From: a virus
Length of the DNA stretch: 64,000 nucleotides
Reading direction: 5' to 3' (one strand)
IMG/VR virus record: IMGVR_UViG_3300025154_000069
Location: 1-64,000 of that record
In this document: positions 53,619 to 61,610 of the stretch, piece by piece
Position numbering within the stretch: the stretch's first letter is position 1
Layout: each line of letters opens with the position of its first letter
Notes under the pieces: model-generated
The model's input: the letters and a program-made list of their open reading frames with translations, nothing else
Told to the model about the DNA's origin: nothing
Databases searched by the model: none
Made by a program: the position numbers and the translations under genes

Positions 53619-54122
53619 ATGAATGTAGTTGATTTGCGTGGGAAACTTCCCACATGGAACATACTAAAACCGAGTGAGCCTAAGAAGTTTTATCCTAATA
53701 GGAACCTATTAGACATTACTTCGATCGGTGTGCATCATTCCCTTACGTTTCGAGGGTCTGCTGAGGCTTTTGCAAGATACCATGTCGAGCATAATTTATG
53801 GCCGGGTATCGGATATACTTACGTTATTGAAGAAGAGGATGGAAAGATAGAGTGGTGTTGGGATTGGGCTACCAAAACAGCACATGTTGGTAACTCTAAC
53901 AGAACATCTTTGGGAATATGTTTGGTTGGTGACTTTAGAAAGGAAAAACCGAAGGATTTTATGCTTATAGCAGCAGCAGAGTTATGTTCAATGCTTATGG
54001 ATAAAATACCTTCAATTAAGGAGGTAAAAGGTCACAGTTCCTATCCCGGATATTCTTGGAAGGAGTGCCCTGCTTTTGATGTAAAGCTCATAACTGATTT
54101 AATGCCCGGCTACAATGGATAA
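53619..54122 (+). CDS. N-acetylmuramoyl-L-alanine amidase endolysin
   Basis: 167 residues, Amidase_2 (PGRP-like) fold. Zinc ligands and catalytic residues: GVHHS (H39/H40), AHVGNSNRTS (H), and GHSSYPGYSWKECPAFD near the end. It cuts the bond between muramic acid and the peptide in peptidoglycan. There is no signal peptide, so it needs a holin or release by other means; holin candidates are only the unassigned membrane proteins at 37-39 kb and 58 kb. Confidence 0.88.
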   Translation: MNVVDLRGKLPTWNILKPSEPKKFYPNRNLLDITSIGVHHSLTFRGSAEAFARYHVEHNLWPGIGYTYVIEEEDGKIEWCWDWATKTAHVGNSNRTSLGICLVGDFRKEKPKDFMLIAAAELCSMLMDKIPSIKEVKGHSSYPGYSWKECPAFDVKLITDLMPGYNG

Positions 54123-54453
54123 TATCCCGGGGTGGTTGGGAGAGAAGGAATCTACACGTAAGTTTTCCGGAAAGCAAGAAAAGAGGTTGGCAAAGACCTT
54201 TAACGGGAAGCTTACGTCAAATTCCGGAGCTACTTTCGGGCAGAATGATATTGAGAGCAGGGAGTTCTCAATAGAAAGTAAAATAACGGCAAAGAAGAGC
54301 TATTCGATAAGTGTGGATGAGTTCGAGAAACTTATAAAGAGAACACCCAACGGCAAGATACCTGTTGAGGTTATTACATTTGACAAAGCTAATTTAGATT
54401 TAGCGGTTATTCGACTCGAAAATCTTCTTGAACTATTTAGAAATCAAAAATAG
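54115..54453 (+). CDS. PD-(D/E)XK-like nuclease, small, possible Holliday-junction resolvase
   Basis: 112 residues. FGQNDIESREFSIESKITAKKSYSI (about 42-66) has the D-x(n)-E-x-K active site of PD-(D/E)XK enzymes followed by the K-K-S-Y-S segment common in small phage resolvase-like proteins. The remainder, PVEVITFDKANLDLAVIRLENL, gives the last strands. Overlaps the endolysin by eight bases. The exact substrate is unknown. Confidence 0.55.
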   Translation: MDNIPGWLGEKESTRKFSGKQEKRLAKTFNGKLTSNSGATFGQNDIESREFSIESKITAKKSYSISVDEFEKLIKRTPNGKIPVEVITFDKANLDLAVIRLENLLELFRNQK

Positions 54454-54467
54454 TTTAATTTTGTTCT

Positions 54468-54495
54468 TATATTTGCCTAAATAACTTTATATTTG
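54468..54495 (+). promoter_or_regulatory. Two tandem -7 promoter elements
   Basis: TATATTTG occurs twice, at 54468-54475 and 54488-54495, both perfect matches; TTTG at 54460-54463 is 24 bases before the second. They precede the ATG at 54504 by 8 bases, so the leader would be almost absent for the second one. Confidence 0.5.
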
Positions 54496-54503
54496 ATTAA
54501 ATT

Positions 54504-54725
54504 ATGATACAGAAAAAAGACAAGAAACCGAAGGTTTTATTGAGCTATGAAAAGATCGGGAACATATACATGATGTACATACATGTAAAAGGGAAAGAGC
54601 CAAGAGCTATTGTATCTACGATTAATAAGAATGATTTTTTAAAGAAAAGCTCAACGTATGTGGAGCAGTATCTTAAAAAGGGGAGAGAGAAAGAAAAGTT
54701 CATAAAAGGATTATTCAAACTTTAA
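54504..54725 (+). CDS. Small basic hypothetical protein, 73 aa
   Basis: Not recognised. Lysine-rich, beta start (KVLLSYEKIGNIYMMYIHV) and helical end. First gene of the transcript that leads into the AAA+/VWA pair. Confidence 0.5.
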   Translation: MIQKKDKKPKVLLSYEKIGNIYMMYIHVKGKEPRAIVSTINKNDFLKKSSTYVEQYLKKGREKEKFIKGLFKL

Positions 54726-54737
54726 AAATTAAGCAAT

Positions 54738-55928
54738 ATGTTGAAGTTTTATTTTGTAGGCTTACCTAACGGGCATTTAGAGTTTTTACACAACCAGACC
54801 ACCTCTCAGGTTGATGGGGGGTCGTTGATTGACCCAAAGACAGAACTTAATATTCGATCAGGAGCTTTGTATGCCTGTTCGAGTATGTTCATTGTTAAGA
54901 ACAGGGTTATAGCGGAGGACATACATGAGATAATAATTAATGGTAACTCTCTCGAATGTGATGCAGAACTGTCACCAGAGGCAGATACCATTATAGGTAT
55001 GTATCTTAAAAAGGATTTGAACTCGGGTAATCCTTCGGCTGCACCGAAGAAGAAAATAGAGCCTGTGTCTCCTTTAGATGTTTTAAAAAGCAACCCGGCC
55101 TTAGCCCCACCCGATTTCAGACAAACAGGATTTTATGTTGATAAAGATGTTTGGTATTTCCTTATCTGGTCATACATGAGAAAGAATCAGGTTCTTCTTG
55201 TGGGAGATGCGGGAACAGGAAAGACATCTTTACCAAAATTGGTTGTGGCTGCAATAAACAACAGGCAAAAGAAGTATGCACAAGCTCCCATAGACATTCA
55301 TTATTTTGACATGATGACAAGTAACCCGGAAGCAGAATTTAAGGGTGGTCTAAGGGTAGCAGATGGAAAGACATTCTTTCAATACTCTCGGTTCTCTAAA
55401 GTTATTCAGAGTCCCGGGCTTTCGGTGTTGAATGAAATAAACAGGGGAACGAAACAAACACAGAATATTTTCATGTCGGTTCTTGACGATCAAAGAACTT
55501 TATTCATAGAGAAAGGTGACGACTTTGAAAAGATACAGGTTCATGATAATCATACGTTCTTCGCTACTGCAAACATCGGGAGCAGATACACGGGAACAAC
55601 GAGTATTGACCCGGCTGTTGCAAGGAGATTCGATTATGTGGAGCTTGTATATCCACCTAAAGACGAAGAGGCCAAGGTTCTTGAATATAGGACAGGGGTA
55701 GGCTCACGTGAAGCGGTGAAGATAGTTGAGGTATTGAACAAAATAAGAGAAAATAAGAACATCTTCACAAAGGTTTCTACGGCTGACGGGTTAAAGATAG
55801 CTCAAAAGGTTCATGCAGGGTACACGTTACCACAGGCTTTCGATTTTACAATATCCTACAGGTTTGACTCCGATTTAGTGGATGGCGGGGAGAGAGGTAT
55901 TCTTAAATCAATACTCACTGCCTTATGA
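54738..55928 (+). CDS. MoxR/CobS-like AAA+ ATPase
   Basis: 396 residues. N-terminal domain of about 110 residues, then Walker A GDAGTGKT (156-163), Walker B LSVLNEINRG (E233), sensor 1 FFATANIGSRYTGTT and the arginine finger region VARRFDYVEL. These are the marks of MoxR/CobS-type ATPases, which act as chaperones for VWA-domain partners. The partner is encoded directly downstream, overlapping by 4 bases. FDMMTSNPEAEFKGG carries the pre-Walker B element of the group. Confidence 0.85.
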   Translation: MLKFYFVGLPNGHLEFLHNQTTSQVDGGSLIDPKTELNIRSGALYACSSMFIVKNRVIAEDIHEIIINGNSLECDAELSPEADTIIGMYLKKDLNSGNPSAAPKKKIEPVSPLDVLKSNPALAPPDFRQTGFYVDKDVWYFLIWSYMRKNQVLLVGDAGTGKTSLPKLVVAAINNRQKKYAQAPIDIHYFDMMTSNPEAEFKGGLRVADGKTFFQYSRFSKVIQSPGLSVLNEINRGTKQTQNIFMSVLDDQRTLFIEKGDDFEKIQVHDNHTFFATANIGSRYTGTTSIDPAVARRFDYVELVYPPKDEEAKVLEYRTGVGSREAVKIVEVLNKIRENKNIFTKVSTADGLKIAQKVHAGYTLPQAFDFTISYRFDSDLVDGGERGILKSILTAL

Positions 55929-58027
55929 CATACAAAGAGTTTATAAAAAAGGATTGGTTAGATAGAAACTTCCTTGATTTTACGGTTAGAAACGTAAACG
56001 GATTCGATTGGCTCAGATACTATGGTACTGATGAGCACTCAAAGTTTTTGGGGAATGCTCAGGCAGTCGATATAGAAACAGCAGCTCTTGTTTTCAGTAA
56101 ACAAATGATCTCAGCTATTGCCCCAAGACCCATAAGCATAACTTTGGAGGGTGATGAGACGTACACCGATGGCCATAATACCATTGTTTTATCGAAGGAG
56201 ATCACAAAGAGTTTCCCAAGATTATCCAAGTATAATGTTATTGATGTTTATATCGGCTTATCTATTCATGAATCGGCACACATACTGTTTACAGATAATA
56301 AGCTGTGCCTTAATGCAGCTAAGAAGGTTAAAAATACCGATCTCTTTTTGCTTATTCATAATATTGTTGAGGATGAAAGGATAGAGAATTTAGTTGGTAT
56401 GAATAACCCGGGCTATTCAAGATATATAGCAAAAGCCAAGAGTTATTTTTTCAACAAGAATAATTTAGGGGTGTTTGATGCAAAGGAGGATATTTTAAAG
56501 ATTTTATCTGCCTTTACTTACATTATCCGTTACCCTTCTTCTACACCAGAAAACCTATTTACTGAGTTTGAGGTTATTCTTAATGAGATAATCTCTATAC
56601 TTACCCCGTACCCGAAAACAAATGAGGAAGCCCTTGAGGGGACTAAAAAGATTTACGACCTGCTTGTTCCTATGATTAAAGAGGTAGAAAATAAAGAGGA
56701 ACAAGAAGGGGAAAGTGATTCTGATTCCAAATGGAGTAAAGGCAAGTCTGGAAAGTCTAAAGGTGATGATGATTCGGAAGAGTCTGAGAAAAAAGATTCT
56801 GAGGAAGAAGAAAGCGGTGATAGTGGCGATGAGGAGCAAGAGGATGAACAAGAAGGTGAGGAAGAAGGTGGCGAGGGTGATGATGGTGAGGATGAAGAAA
56901 AATCTGACGGGGATGATGAAGAAGAGGGTGACGGCAGTAAGGATGATGCTAAGGAAGAGCCTAAAGAGAAAAAAGGTGCGAAGGGTAAAGAGAAGAGCTC
57001 GAAGGAAGAAAATGAGCCGAAGGAGGAAAAGGGTGATGATGGAAACAAAGACACCGAGCTAACTGAAGAGGTTAAAAAAGCGATAGCAGACATACTTGAT
57101 AAATTTGGGGTAAATGAAACGAAAGAGTTTACAGGGAGTAAACAAGAATTAGATAAGCTTAATTCAATAATTAGCTCATTAGACTTGTCACCAAAGTTAG
57201 GTACTTATGAACTATCCGCTTTCCCTACGGTTGTTAATACCCCCAAGTCTCCTTCCAGATCATATGATTATAGACAATCTGTTGCTAAGGTAGGTCAATT
57301 CTCGGCCTATTTAAGGGCTGTTTTGAGCACGTTGAATAAAGATGATGATTACTATGAGAAGGAGTTGCGTAGCGGTGACTTAGATGAGGATATGCTCCCC
57401 GATTTTCTTGCAGGTGGTTCAAACATCTATGAGGAAAGAACAACCATAAGGAATAGTGGTGGAGCCGTGATATTGATACTTGATGCATCCGGGTCGATAC
57501 AGACAAGACAGCTAAAGGGGGTTATAAGAGATATAGCCGTATTATTTCATAGAGCTTTGCACGGATTAAACAACATAGAATTTTATTGTTATCAACACAA
57601 TGCTCCCGGTTGGGGAAATGAGGTTTTAAACATGGGTATTCTATATGAGCATGGAAAAACTTTAGAGATGGATTGTGTTGCCTCTTATGATAACCCGATG
57701 GGTTCTAACAGGGATGGTCAAGCAATAATTTGGGCGGTGGATAGAGTAAAGAGTATATCAGAGCTCAACAGAAAGGTAGTATTTATGGTTAATGATGGAG
57801 AACCCTCGGCATCGGTTCCTGTAGGGTATGACACGACTACATACACAAGGAAGTGTGTGGAGCTCGTTGAGAAGCAACACAACACGATGGTGATACAGAT
57901 ACCAATATATCAAGCTATACGGAGCGAATTGATGTATAATGATTTTATTCCGTTCAAAGATTACCCAAGTCTTATAGATAAGATCGGGGAGAAAATACGT
58001 AAAATAATTAAAACTTTGCAGATATGA
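55925..58027 (+). CDS. VWA-domain protein, CobT-like, with HExxH-like motif
   Basis: 700 residues in three parts. N-terminal 250 residues are helical and contain HESAH (115-119) with a later EDER, a layout like zinc metallopeptidase sites (H-E-x-x-H ... E). A long acidic, disordered D/E/K/S-rich stretch follows (about 255-380). The C-terminal part is a VWA domain with a MIDAS motif DASGS (520-524) and a later D-x-G region. CobT-like proteins with this build work with a CobS-like AAA+ ATPase in metal insertion or protein remodelling. The partner gene is directly upstream. Confidence 0.8.
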   Translation: MTYKEFIKKDWLDRNFLDFTVRNVNGFDWLRYYGTDEHSKFLGNAQAVDIETAALVFSKQMISAIAPRPISITLEGDETYTDGHNTIVLSKEITKSFPRLSKYNVIDVYIGLSIHESAHILFTDNKLCLNAAKKVKNTDLFLLIHNIVEDERIENLVGMNNPGYSRYIAKAKSYFFNKNNLGVFDAKEDILKILSAFTYIIRYPSSTPENLFTEFEVILNEIISILTPYPKTNEEALEGTKKIYDLLVPMIKEVENKEEQEGESDSDSKWSKGKSGKSKGDDDSEESEKKDSEEEESGDSGDEEQEDEQEGEEEGGEGDDGEDEEKSDGDDEEEGDGSKDDAKEEPKEKKGAKGKEKSSKEENEPKEEKGDDGNKDTELTEEVKKAIADILDKFGVNETKEFTGSKQELDKLNSIISSLDLSPKLGTYELSAFPTVVNTPKSPSRSYDYRQSVAKVGQFSAYLRAVLSTLNKDDDYYEKELRSGDLDEDMLPDFLAGGSNIYEERTTIRNSGGAVILILDASGSIQTRQLKGVIRDIAVLFHRALHGLNNIEFYCYQHNAPGWGNEVLNMGILYEHGKTLEMDCVASYDNPMGSNRDGQAIIWAVDRVKSISELNRKVVFMVNDGEPSASVPVGYDTTTYTRKCVELVEKQHNTMVIQIPIYQAIRSELMYNDFIPFKDYPSLIDKIGEKIRKIIKTLQI

Positions 58028-58659
58028 AAAATTTTTGGAGAACGATTATCTTTATCTCATTAGGTGTTCACTTAGCCCTTTCTAACGCCAAGGTACTTTA
58101 TAACCTTGACACAGGGATAAAGAACTTCACCGACATTCAAAACATAAATGTGTTCTTATCCATATTCTTTGCTATAAGTTATGCAATAAGCACATTATAC
58201 CTAATAAATAAATCGGACAGGATTTGGCTGATAATTGTTTTTGCTGCACTCGATGGTATTCTTGTAGCACTTTGGTATATTAACATAATAGAGGGAGTAA
58301 CTTTTACTATTGTCGGAGGCTCGTTTTATGCGGTTTACACGTTTTTGATACTGATAGGAATCGGGGTGTTAAATGATAAAAATTCAGTAAGGAGTGAGTT
58401 ACACTTAGTAATGGATAGTAACAAAGAGTTAATAAAAGTTAATGAATCATTAGCTAAAAAGAACGAGGAATTGATTGATATTGCTAAGGGTATGGCATCC
58501 GGGTATGTATTTTATATCAAATGGCGGTTTAACAAATCTATCAATGATGAGAATATAAAAATGGCCGAAGAATTGTTTGAGTCGGTTGATAAAAATTTTA
58601 ACTTTACAGAATACACGACTGAGAATTTTAATCAAATTAAAAGTTTATTACATGGGTAG
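58024..58659 (+). CDS. Membrane protein with four segments and coiled tail, 211 aa
   Basis: Hydrophobic segments at about 4-20, 39-60, 66-85 and 92-115. The C-terminal 95 residues are soluble and helical (VMDSNKELIKVNESLAKKNEELIDIAKG). Overlaps the VWA gene by four bases and the next gene by eight, so it may be a membrane partner of the AAA+/VWA pair or a holin-like protein. Family not recognised. Confidence 0.5.
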   Translation: MKNFWRTIIFISLGVHLALSNAKVLYNLDTGIKNFTDIQNINVFLSIFFAISYAISTLYLINKSDRIWLIIVFAALDGILVALWYINIIEGVTFTIVGGSFYAVYTFLILIGIGVLNDKNSVRSELHLVMDSNKELIKVNESLAKKNEELIDIAKGMASGYVFYIKWRFNKSINDENIKMAEELFESVDKNFNFTEYTTENFNQIKSLLHG

Positions 58660-59446
58660 TTTAGCAAATTTATTGAAACCGGAAAGACTTCATGAGGTTC
58701 CTTTGTCACTTAACACCAAAGATGTTGACAGGAGATTGGAGAATGCAGAAACAGTGATGTTGTTTAACAGGATATTATCTAATCCGAAGAGGGTATCTAA
58801 ATCTCTTCATCCGTCAGAGGTCAGCAACCCGTACCAAAAGCCCTGCAACCTCAGATTTTATTATGATCTTACGGGGGCAGAGGTTAATAAATTGTTTGTT
58901 TCTGATGCTTCGGTGAACAATCAGCTTCAAATCATATTCGACACCGGAACACTTTTACACCTATACACCCAAGCAACTTTGTATGAACAAGGTTATCTGG
59001 AGGCATTTGAGGTTCCTTGTTCGGAGCCGGGAATACTTACCGAAGGGATGGCTGACGGAGTGTTTAATCCGGGTGTGCTCGACATACCAAAAGGAAAGAA
59101 AGCGGTGTACGAGTTTAAGACTATCGGAGATAACGGTTTTAGAAATCTGAGGGGAGCACCAAAGAAGGAGCATGTTGGTCAAGCAAGTATCTATGCAGAC
59201 ATATTGGGGATAGACTTGATCTATTTTCTGTATATGAACAAGAATACTTCTGAAACCAATAGTTTTCTGGTTCCTGTCGACAAAAAATTCATTGAAAAAT
59301 ATAGAGAGCTCGCTAAGTATTTGCGAGACCTTATTAAGAGAAACACATTAAAGAAGGTTAAAACTTTTCCGGACAGAATATGCAAAACAAAAAAGGACGG
59401 GGAAGCAATTAATTGTAGATTTTCGGACATTTGTTTTAAACAATAA
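58652..59446 (+). CDS. PD-(D/E)XK exonuclease, Cas4/RecB-like
   Basis: 264 residues from the ATG at 58652. Motifs: GMADG (D), YEFKT (E-x-K), and QASIYADILGID (Q). One cysteine near residue 57 (PCNLR) and three near the end (CKTKKDGEAINC, C at the last third position) fit the Fe-S cluster ligands of Cas4/AddB-type nucleases. It probably resects DNA ends for recombination with the RecA-like protein. The last Cys is 3 residues before the end. Confidence 0.75.
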   Translation: MGSLANLLKPERLHEVPLSLNTKDVDRRLENAETVMLFNRILSNPKRVSKSLHPSEVSNPYQKPCNLRFYYDLTGAEVNKLFVSDASVNNQLQIIFDTGTLLHLYTQATLYEQGYLEAFEVPCSEPGILTEGMADGVFNPGVLDIPKGKKAVYEFKTIGDNGFRNLRGAPKKEHVGQASIYADILGIDLIYFLYMNKNTSETNSFLVPVDKKFIEKYRELAKYLRDLIKRNTLKKVKTFPDRICKTKKDGEAINCRFSDICFKQ

Positions 59447-59450
59447 ACCA

Positions 59451-59645
59451 ATGGAAAATGTTACCAGAGAAGAACTCGAAAGGGCGGTTAGAGCCTGTAA
59501 CTCTAACATCACGGTTGAATACCTAAAAGATAAGAGCATCGAATCTCTTTTGAGGTTGATGCATCCTGTAGAAAGGAATAAATACAAACGAAGATTAGGG
59601 TTAATAAACGAAGGAGAAGAAAAATATGAAATTGACGAAACATAA
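59451..59645 (+). CDS. Hypothetical protein, 64 aa
   Basis: Not recognised. Charged helical protein with KRRLGLINEGEEKYEIDET at its end. Overlaps the next gene by 20 bases, so it belongs to the same transcript. Confidence 0.5.
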   Translation: MENVTREELERAVRACNSNITVEYLKDKSIESLLRLMHPVERNKYKRRLGLINEGEEKYEIDET

Positions 59646-60135
59646 CAGGGGTAATGACATTGATCTGTCATTCTTACCAGAGGCAGCGGTTGATAGAATA
59701 ACCGATATATTTGATTCTTACAAGAACACCAAGGTTATTCCATCAGTAGCTAAACCTTCGGGAGCACCAGAATTTCCTAATAAAGTTTCCGGGGTAGACT
59801 TGAATGAGCTTAGGGATTATCATTCACAATTCGAGAGTTGGCTCGGTTACACAAAAGACAGACTAAAATTCTTTAAAGTAGTCAAAACTGTAGTGTCTGA
59901 TCTCATGGATGATGCCTATAACAAGCGTATGGCTGATTTAAAAGATGCTAAGGGGAATATTGAGGGTAAGAAAGCTCATGCAAGAATAGGGAAAGAGTAT
60001 TTAAACCTAAAAGCTATTTACATAAAGGCAGAAGCTCTTGAAGAAATGTTGTATAATGAGACTACAAGGCTTGAAAGCCATGTAATGTCGCTAAGAGCCG
60101 AATTAAAAAGTAGAGAGTTGAACTCTAATTTTTAA
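59626..60135 (+). CDS. Hypothetical helical protein, 169 aa
   Basis: Not recognised. Helical and charged, likely coiled coil in the second half. Located between two nuclease genes. Possibly a recombination accessory protein by position only. Confidence 0.5.
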   Translation: MKLTKHNRGNDIDLSFLPEAAVDRITDIFDSYKNTKVIPSVAKPSGAPEFPNKVSGVDLNELRDYHSQFESWLGYTKDRLKFFKVVKTVVSDLMDDAYNKRMADLKDAKGNIEGKKAHARIGKEYLNLKAIYIKAEALEEMLYNETTRLESHVMSLRAELKSRELNSNF

Positions 60136-60139
60136 TAGG

Positions 60140-60628
60140 GTGGAAAAGAAAACTACAAATAGGCGAACATGGAAAAACTTCGAGACCGAGGTTGCCAAGA
60201 TGTTTGGAACGAGCAGAACACCTCTTAGCGGTGCGGTTCAAAGTTTAACAAGAGCAGATACTCTCCACGCTAAATTGTTTTTTGAGTGTAAGCTCAGGAA
60301 TGAAGATCACCCTTTTGTTATTTTACACAAGATTTTTTCCAACCATAATAAGACCGTTATAGCCTGTGATAGCCTTTTAATTATGCACGATTCGGTGTTT
60401 GATGAGTTATACAGAACTAAGCTTACGGTAAAAAAGATTAGGCTAACACACAAAATTGTATATAAGAATTTAAAAAGTATTGTAACTTTGTACGACAAAA
60501 CAAGAGAAAAGGCAGAAATTGAGAAGAAAATACCGGTAGTTGCCATAAAGATTAAAAGCAAAAGGGGGTTCTTCTTGGGGTTTGACCTTAAAGACTATCA
60601 AGAAATTTTAGACTACTATGGAGAATAA
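60140..60628 (+). CDS. PD-(D/E)XK-like endonuclease, possible Holliday-junction resolvase
   Basis: 162 residues, starting with GTG. FGTSRTPLSGAVQSLTRADTL (about 23-43) followed by LFFECKLR gives the D ... E-x-K active site; the R-T-P-L-S-G lead-in is common to a family of phage nucleases. Third nuclease of this fold in the 54-61 kb block. Overlaps the next gene by 11 bases. Confidence 0.6.
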   Translation: MEKKTTNRRTWKNFETEVAKMFGTSRTPLSGAVQSLTRADTLHAKLFFECKLRNEDHPFVILHKIFSNHNKTVIACDSLLIMHDSVFDELYRTKLTVKKIRLTHKIVYKNLKSIVTLYDKTREKAEIEKKIPVVAIKIKSKRGFFLGFDLKDYQEILDYYGE

Positions 60629-60914
60629 AAGCAGCATTTTGTTTGTAAAAAGTACAACGCCAACCAAACAGTTAGCATCCTCGATCGTATTGAAATATGA
60701 ATCGGAAGGAGCTAAGGTAATCGTTTTACGGTCTATTGGAGCCGGGAGCATAGCACAGTGTACTTATGGAATCCTTGTCGCAAAGGGAATACTCGAAAAA
60801 AAGGGAAAATCGGTGTCGATGGATTTCAAGTATGTCGATGTTATAAATACCCGGGAAAACAAAGATACAAAGCCGAAAATAACTGCGGTGGAGTATACGG
60901 TCTCCGTATATTAA
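60618..60914 (+). CDS. SpoVS/Alba-like protein
   Basis: 98 residues. The pattern LFVKSTTPTKQLASSIVLKY ... VLRSIGAGSIAQCTYGILVAKGIL ... FKYVDVI ... TAVEYTVSVY matches stage V sporulation protein S (SpoVS), an Alba-like nucleic-acid-binding fold. Here it is encoded by a phage of a non-sporulating group, so it is not about sporulation; a DNA- or RNA-binding role in recombination or packaging is plausible. Next to the nuclease and protease genes. Confidence 0.7.
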   Translation: MENKSSILFVKSTTPTKQLASSIVLKYESEGAKVIVLRSIGAGSIAQCTYGILVAKGILEKKGKSVSMDFKYVDVINTRENKDTKPKITAVEYTVSVY

Positions 60915-60944
60915 AACAGAATTATAAATAGAAGAATAGATTAT

Positions 60945-61334
60945 ATGTTAGAAGTTAAGATTATTCCTAAAAGGAGTGAATCCTTTAAGTTAATTTATGT
61001 TGAAGGAGAAATATTGAAGCTTTTCGGTGAGAGGATAAAGGGTTATTTTTTAATTGACACGGGAGCCACACTATCCATTATACACAGTAATTATTCGGAC
61101 TTCCTTAGAGATACAGAATCAATAACGCTTGTAGGTGTTACAGGACAGAAAAAAACCAAGCATGGAATACTTGATATTGAGATCGGGGGTAGTAAATTTA
61201 CCATAATGAATGCGGTTTCTTCTGACTTTAAACCTATGAAAAAGGGTACGTACTTAGGCATATTGGGCTTAGATTTCCTTATAGAAAATAGCTGTACTAT
61301 AAATTTAGTTGAAAATATTTTGCATATTAATTAA
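60945..61334 (+). CDS. Retropepsin-like aspartic protease
   Basis: 129 residues, one domain, so it would act as a dimer. Active site FLIDTGATLSII (D38-T-G-A), and the second conserved motif ILGLDFLIENSCTINL before the C-terminus, are those of clan AA retropepsin-like proteases. Substrate unknown: a phage head or tail precursor or a host protein. The head genes do not include a recognisable prohead protease. Followed by a separate promoter. Confidence 0.78.
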   Translation: MLEVKIIPKRSESFKLIYVEGEILKLFGERIKGYFLIDTGATLSIIHSNYSDFLRDTESITLVGVTGQKKTKHGILDIEIGGSKFTIMNAVSSDFKPMKKGTYLGILGLDFLIENSCTINLVENILHIN

Positions 61335-61349
61335 AAGGTGTTATCTTTG
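61319..61349 (+). promoter_or_regulatory. Strong Bacteroidota-type promoter
   Basis: TTTG (61319-61322), 19 bases, TATCTTTG (61342-61349): both elements complete. It serves the 39-residue gene at 61407 and possibly the DpdA gene by read-through. Confidence 0.65.
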
Positions 61350-61406
61350 TTTCAACTAAAGTATACTACATGTTGTATTTTTAAAAAGGTTTAAAATTTT
61401 ATAGCT

Positions 61407-61526
61407 ATGAAAAAGACCATCGTTTTAGGTGTGGGCGCATTAGCCAAATCTGCAATTTCAAGAACAAGAAGTTTGGTTCAAAGATCAAATGCATTTAACG
61501 CCACATTAGCCGGAGGCGGAAGATAA
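61407..61526 (+). CDS. Short peptide gene, 39 aa, own transcription unit
   Basis: Encodes MKKTIVLGVGALAKSAISR... ending LAGGGR; a basic amphipathic or short hydrophobic start and R-rich middle. It lies alone between a strong promoter and a strong terminator, so the gene is probably transcribed at high level. Function unknown; a small regulator, antimicrobial-type peptide or virion protein are all possible. Confidence 0.55.
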   Translation: MKKTIVLGVGALAKSAISRTRSLVQRSNAFNATLAGGGR

Positions 61527-61553
61527 GTACCCTCCAAACTAATCGCACATACT

Positions 61554-61582
61554 AAGCACCTATAATCAGGTGCTTATTTTTT
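61554..61582 (+). terminator. Rho-independent terminator
   Basis: Perfect 8-bp stem AAGCACCT / AGGTGCTT (61554-61561, 61568-61575), loop of 6, then ATTTTTT. It lies between the 39-residue gene and the DpdA-like gene, so DpdA is made from read-through or an unrecognised promoter. Confidence 0.85.
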
Positions 61583-61610
61583 AAGTTTAAGAATCTATAT
61601 TTTGGCAGTC

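Noticed and set aside
56653-57093. Serine-rich minus-strand frame
   Set aside because: Mirror of the acidic D/E/S linker in the VWA protein.
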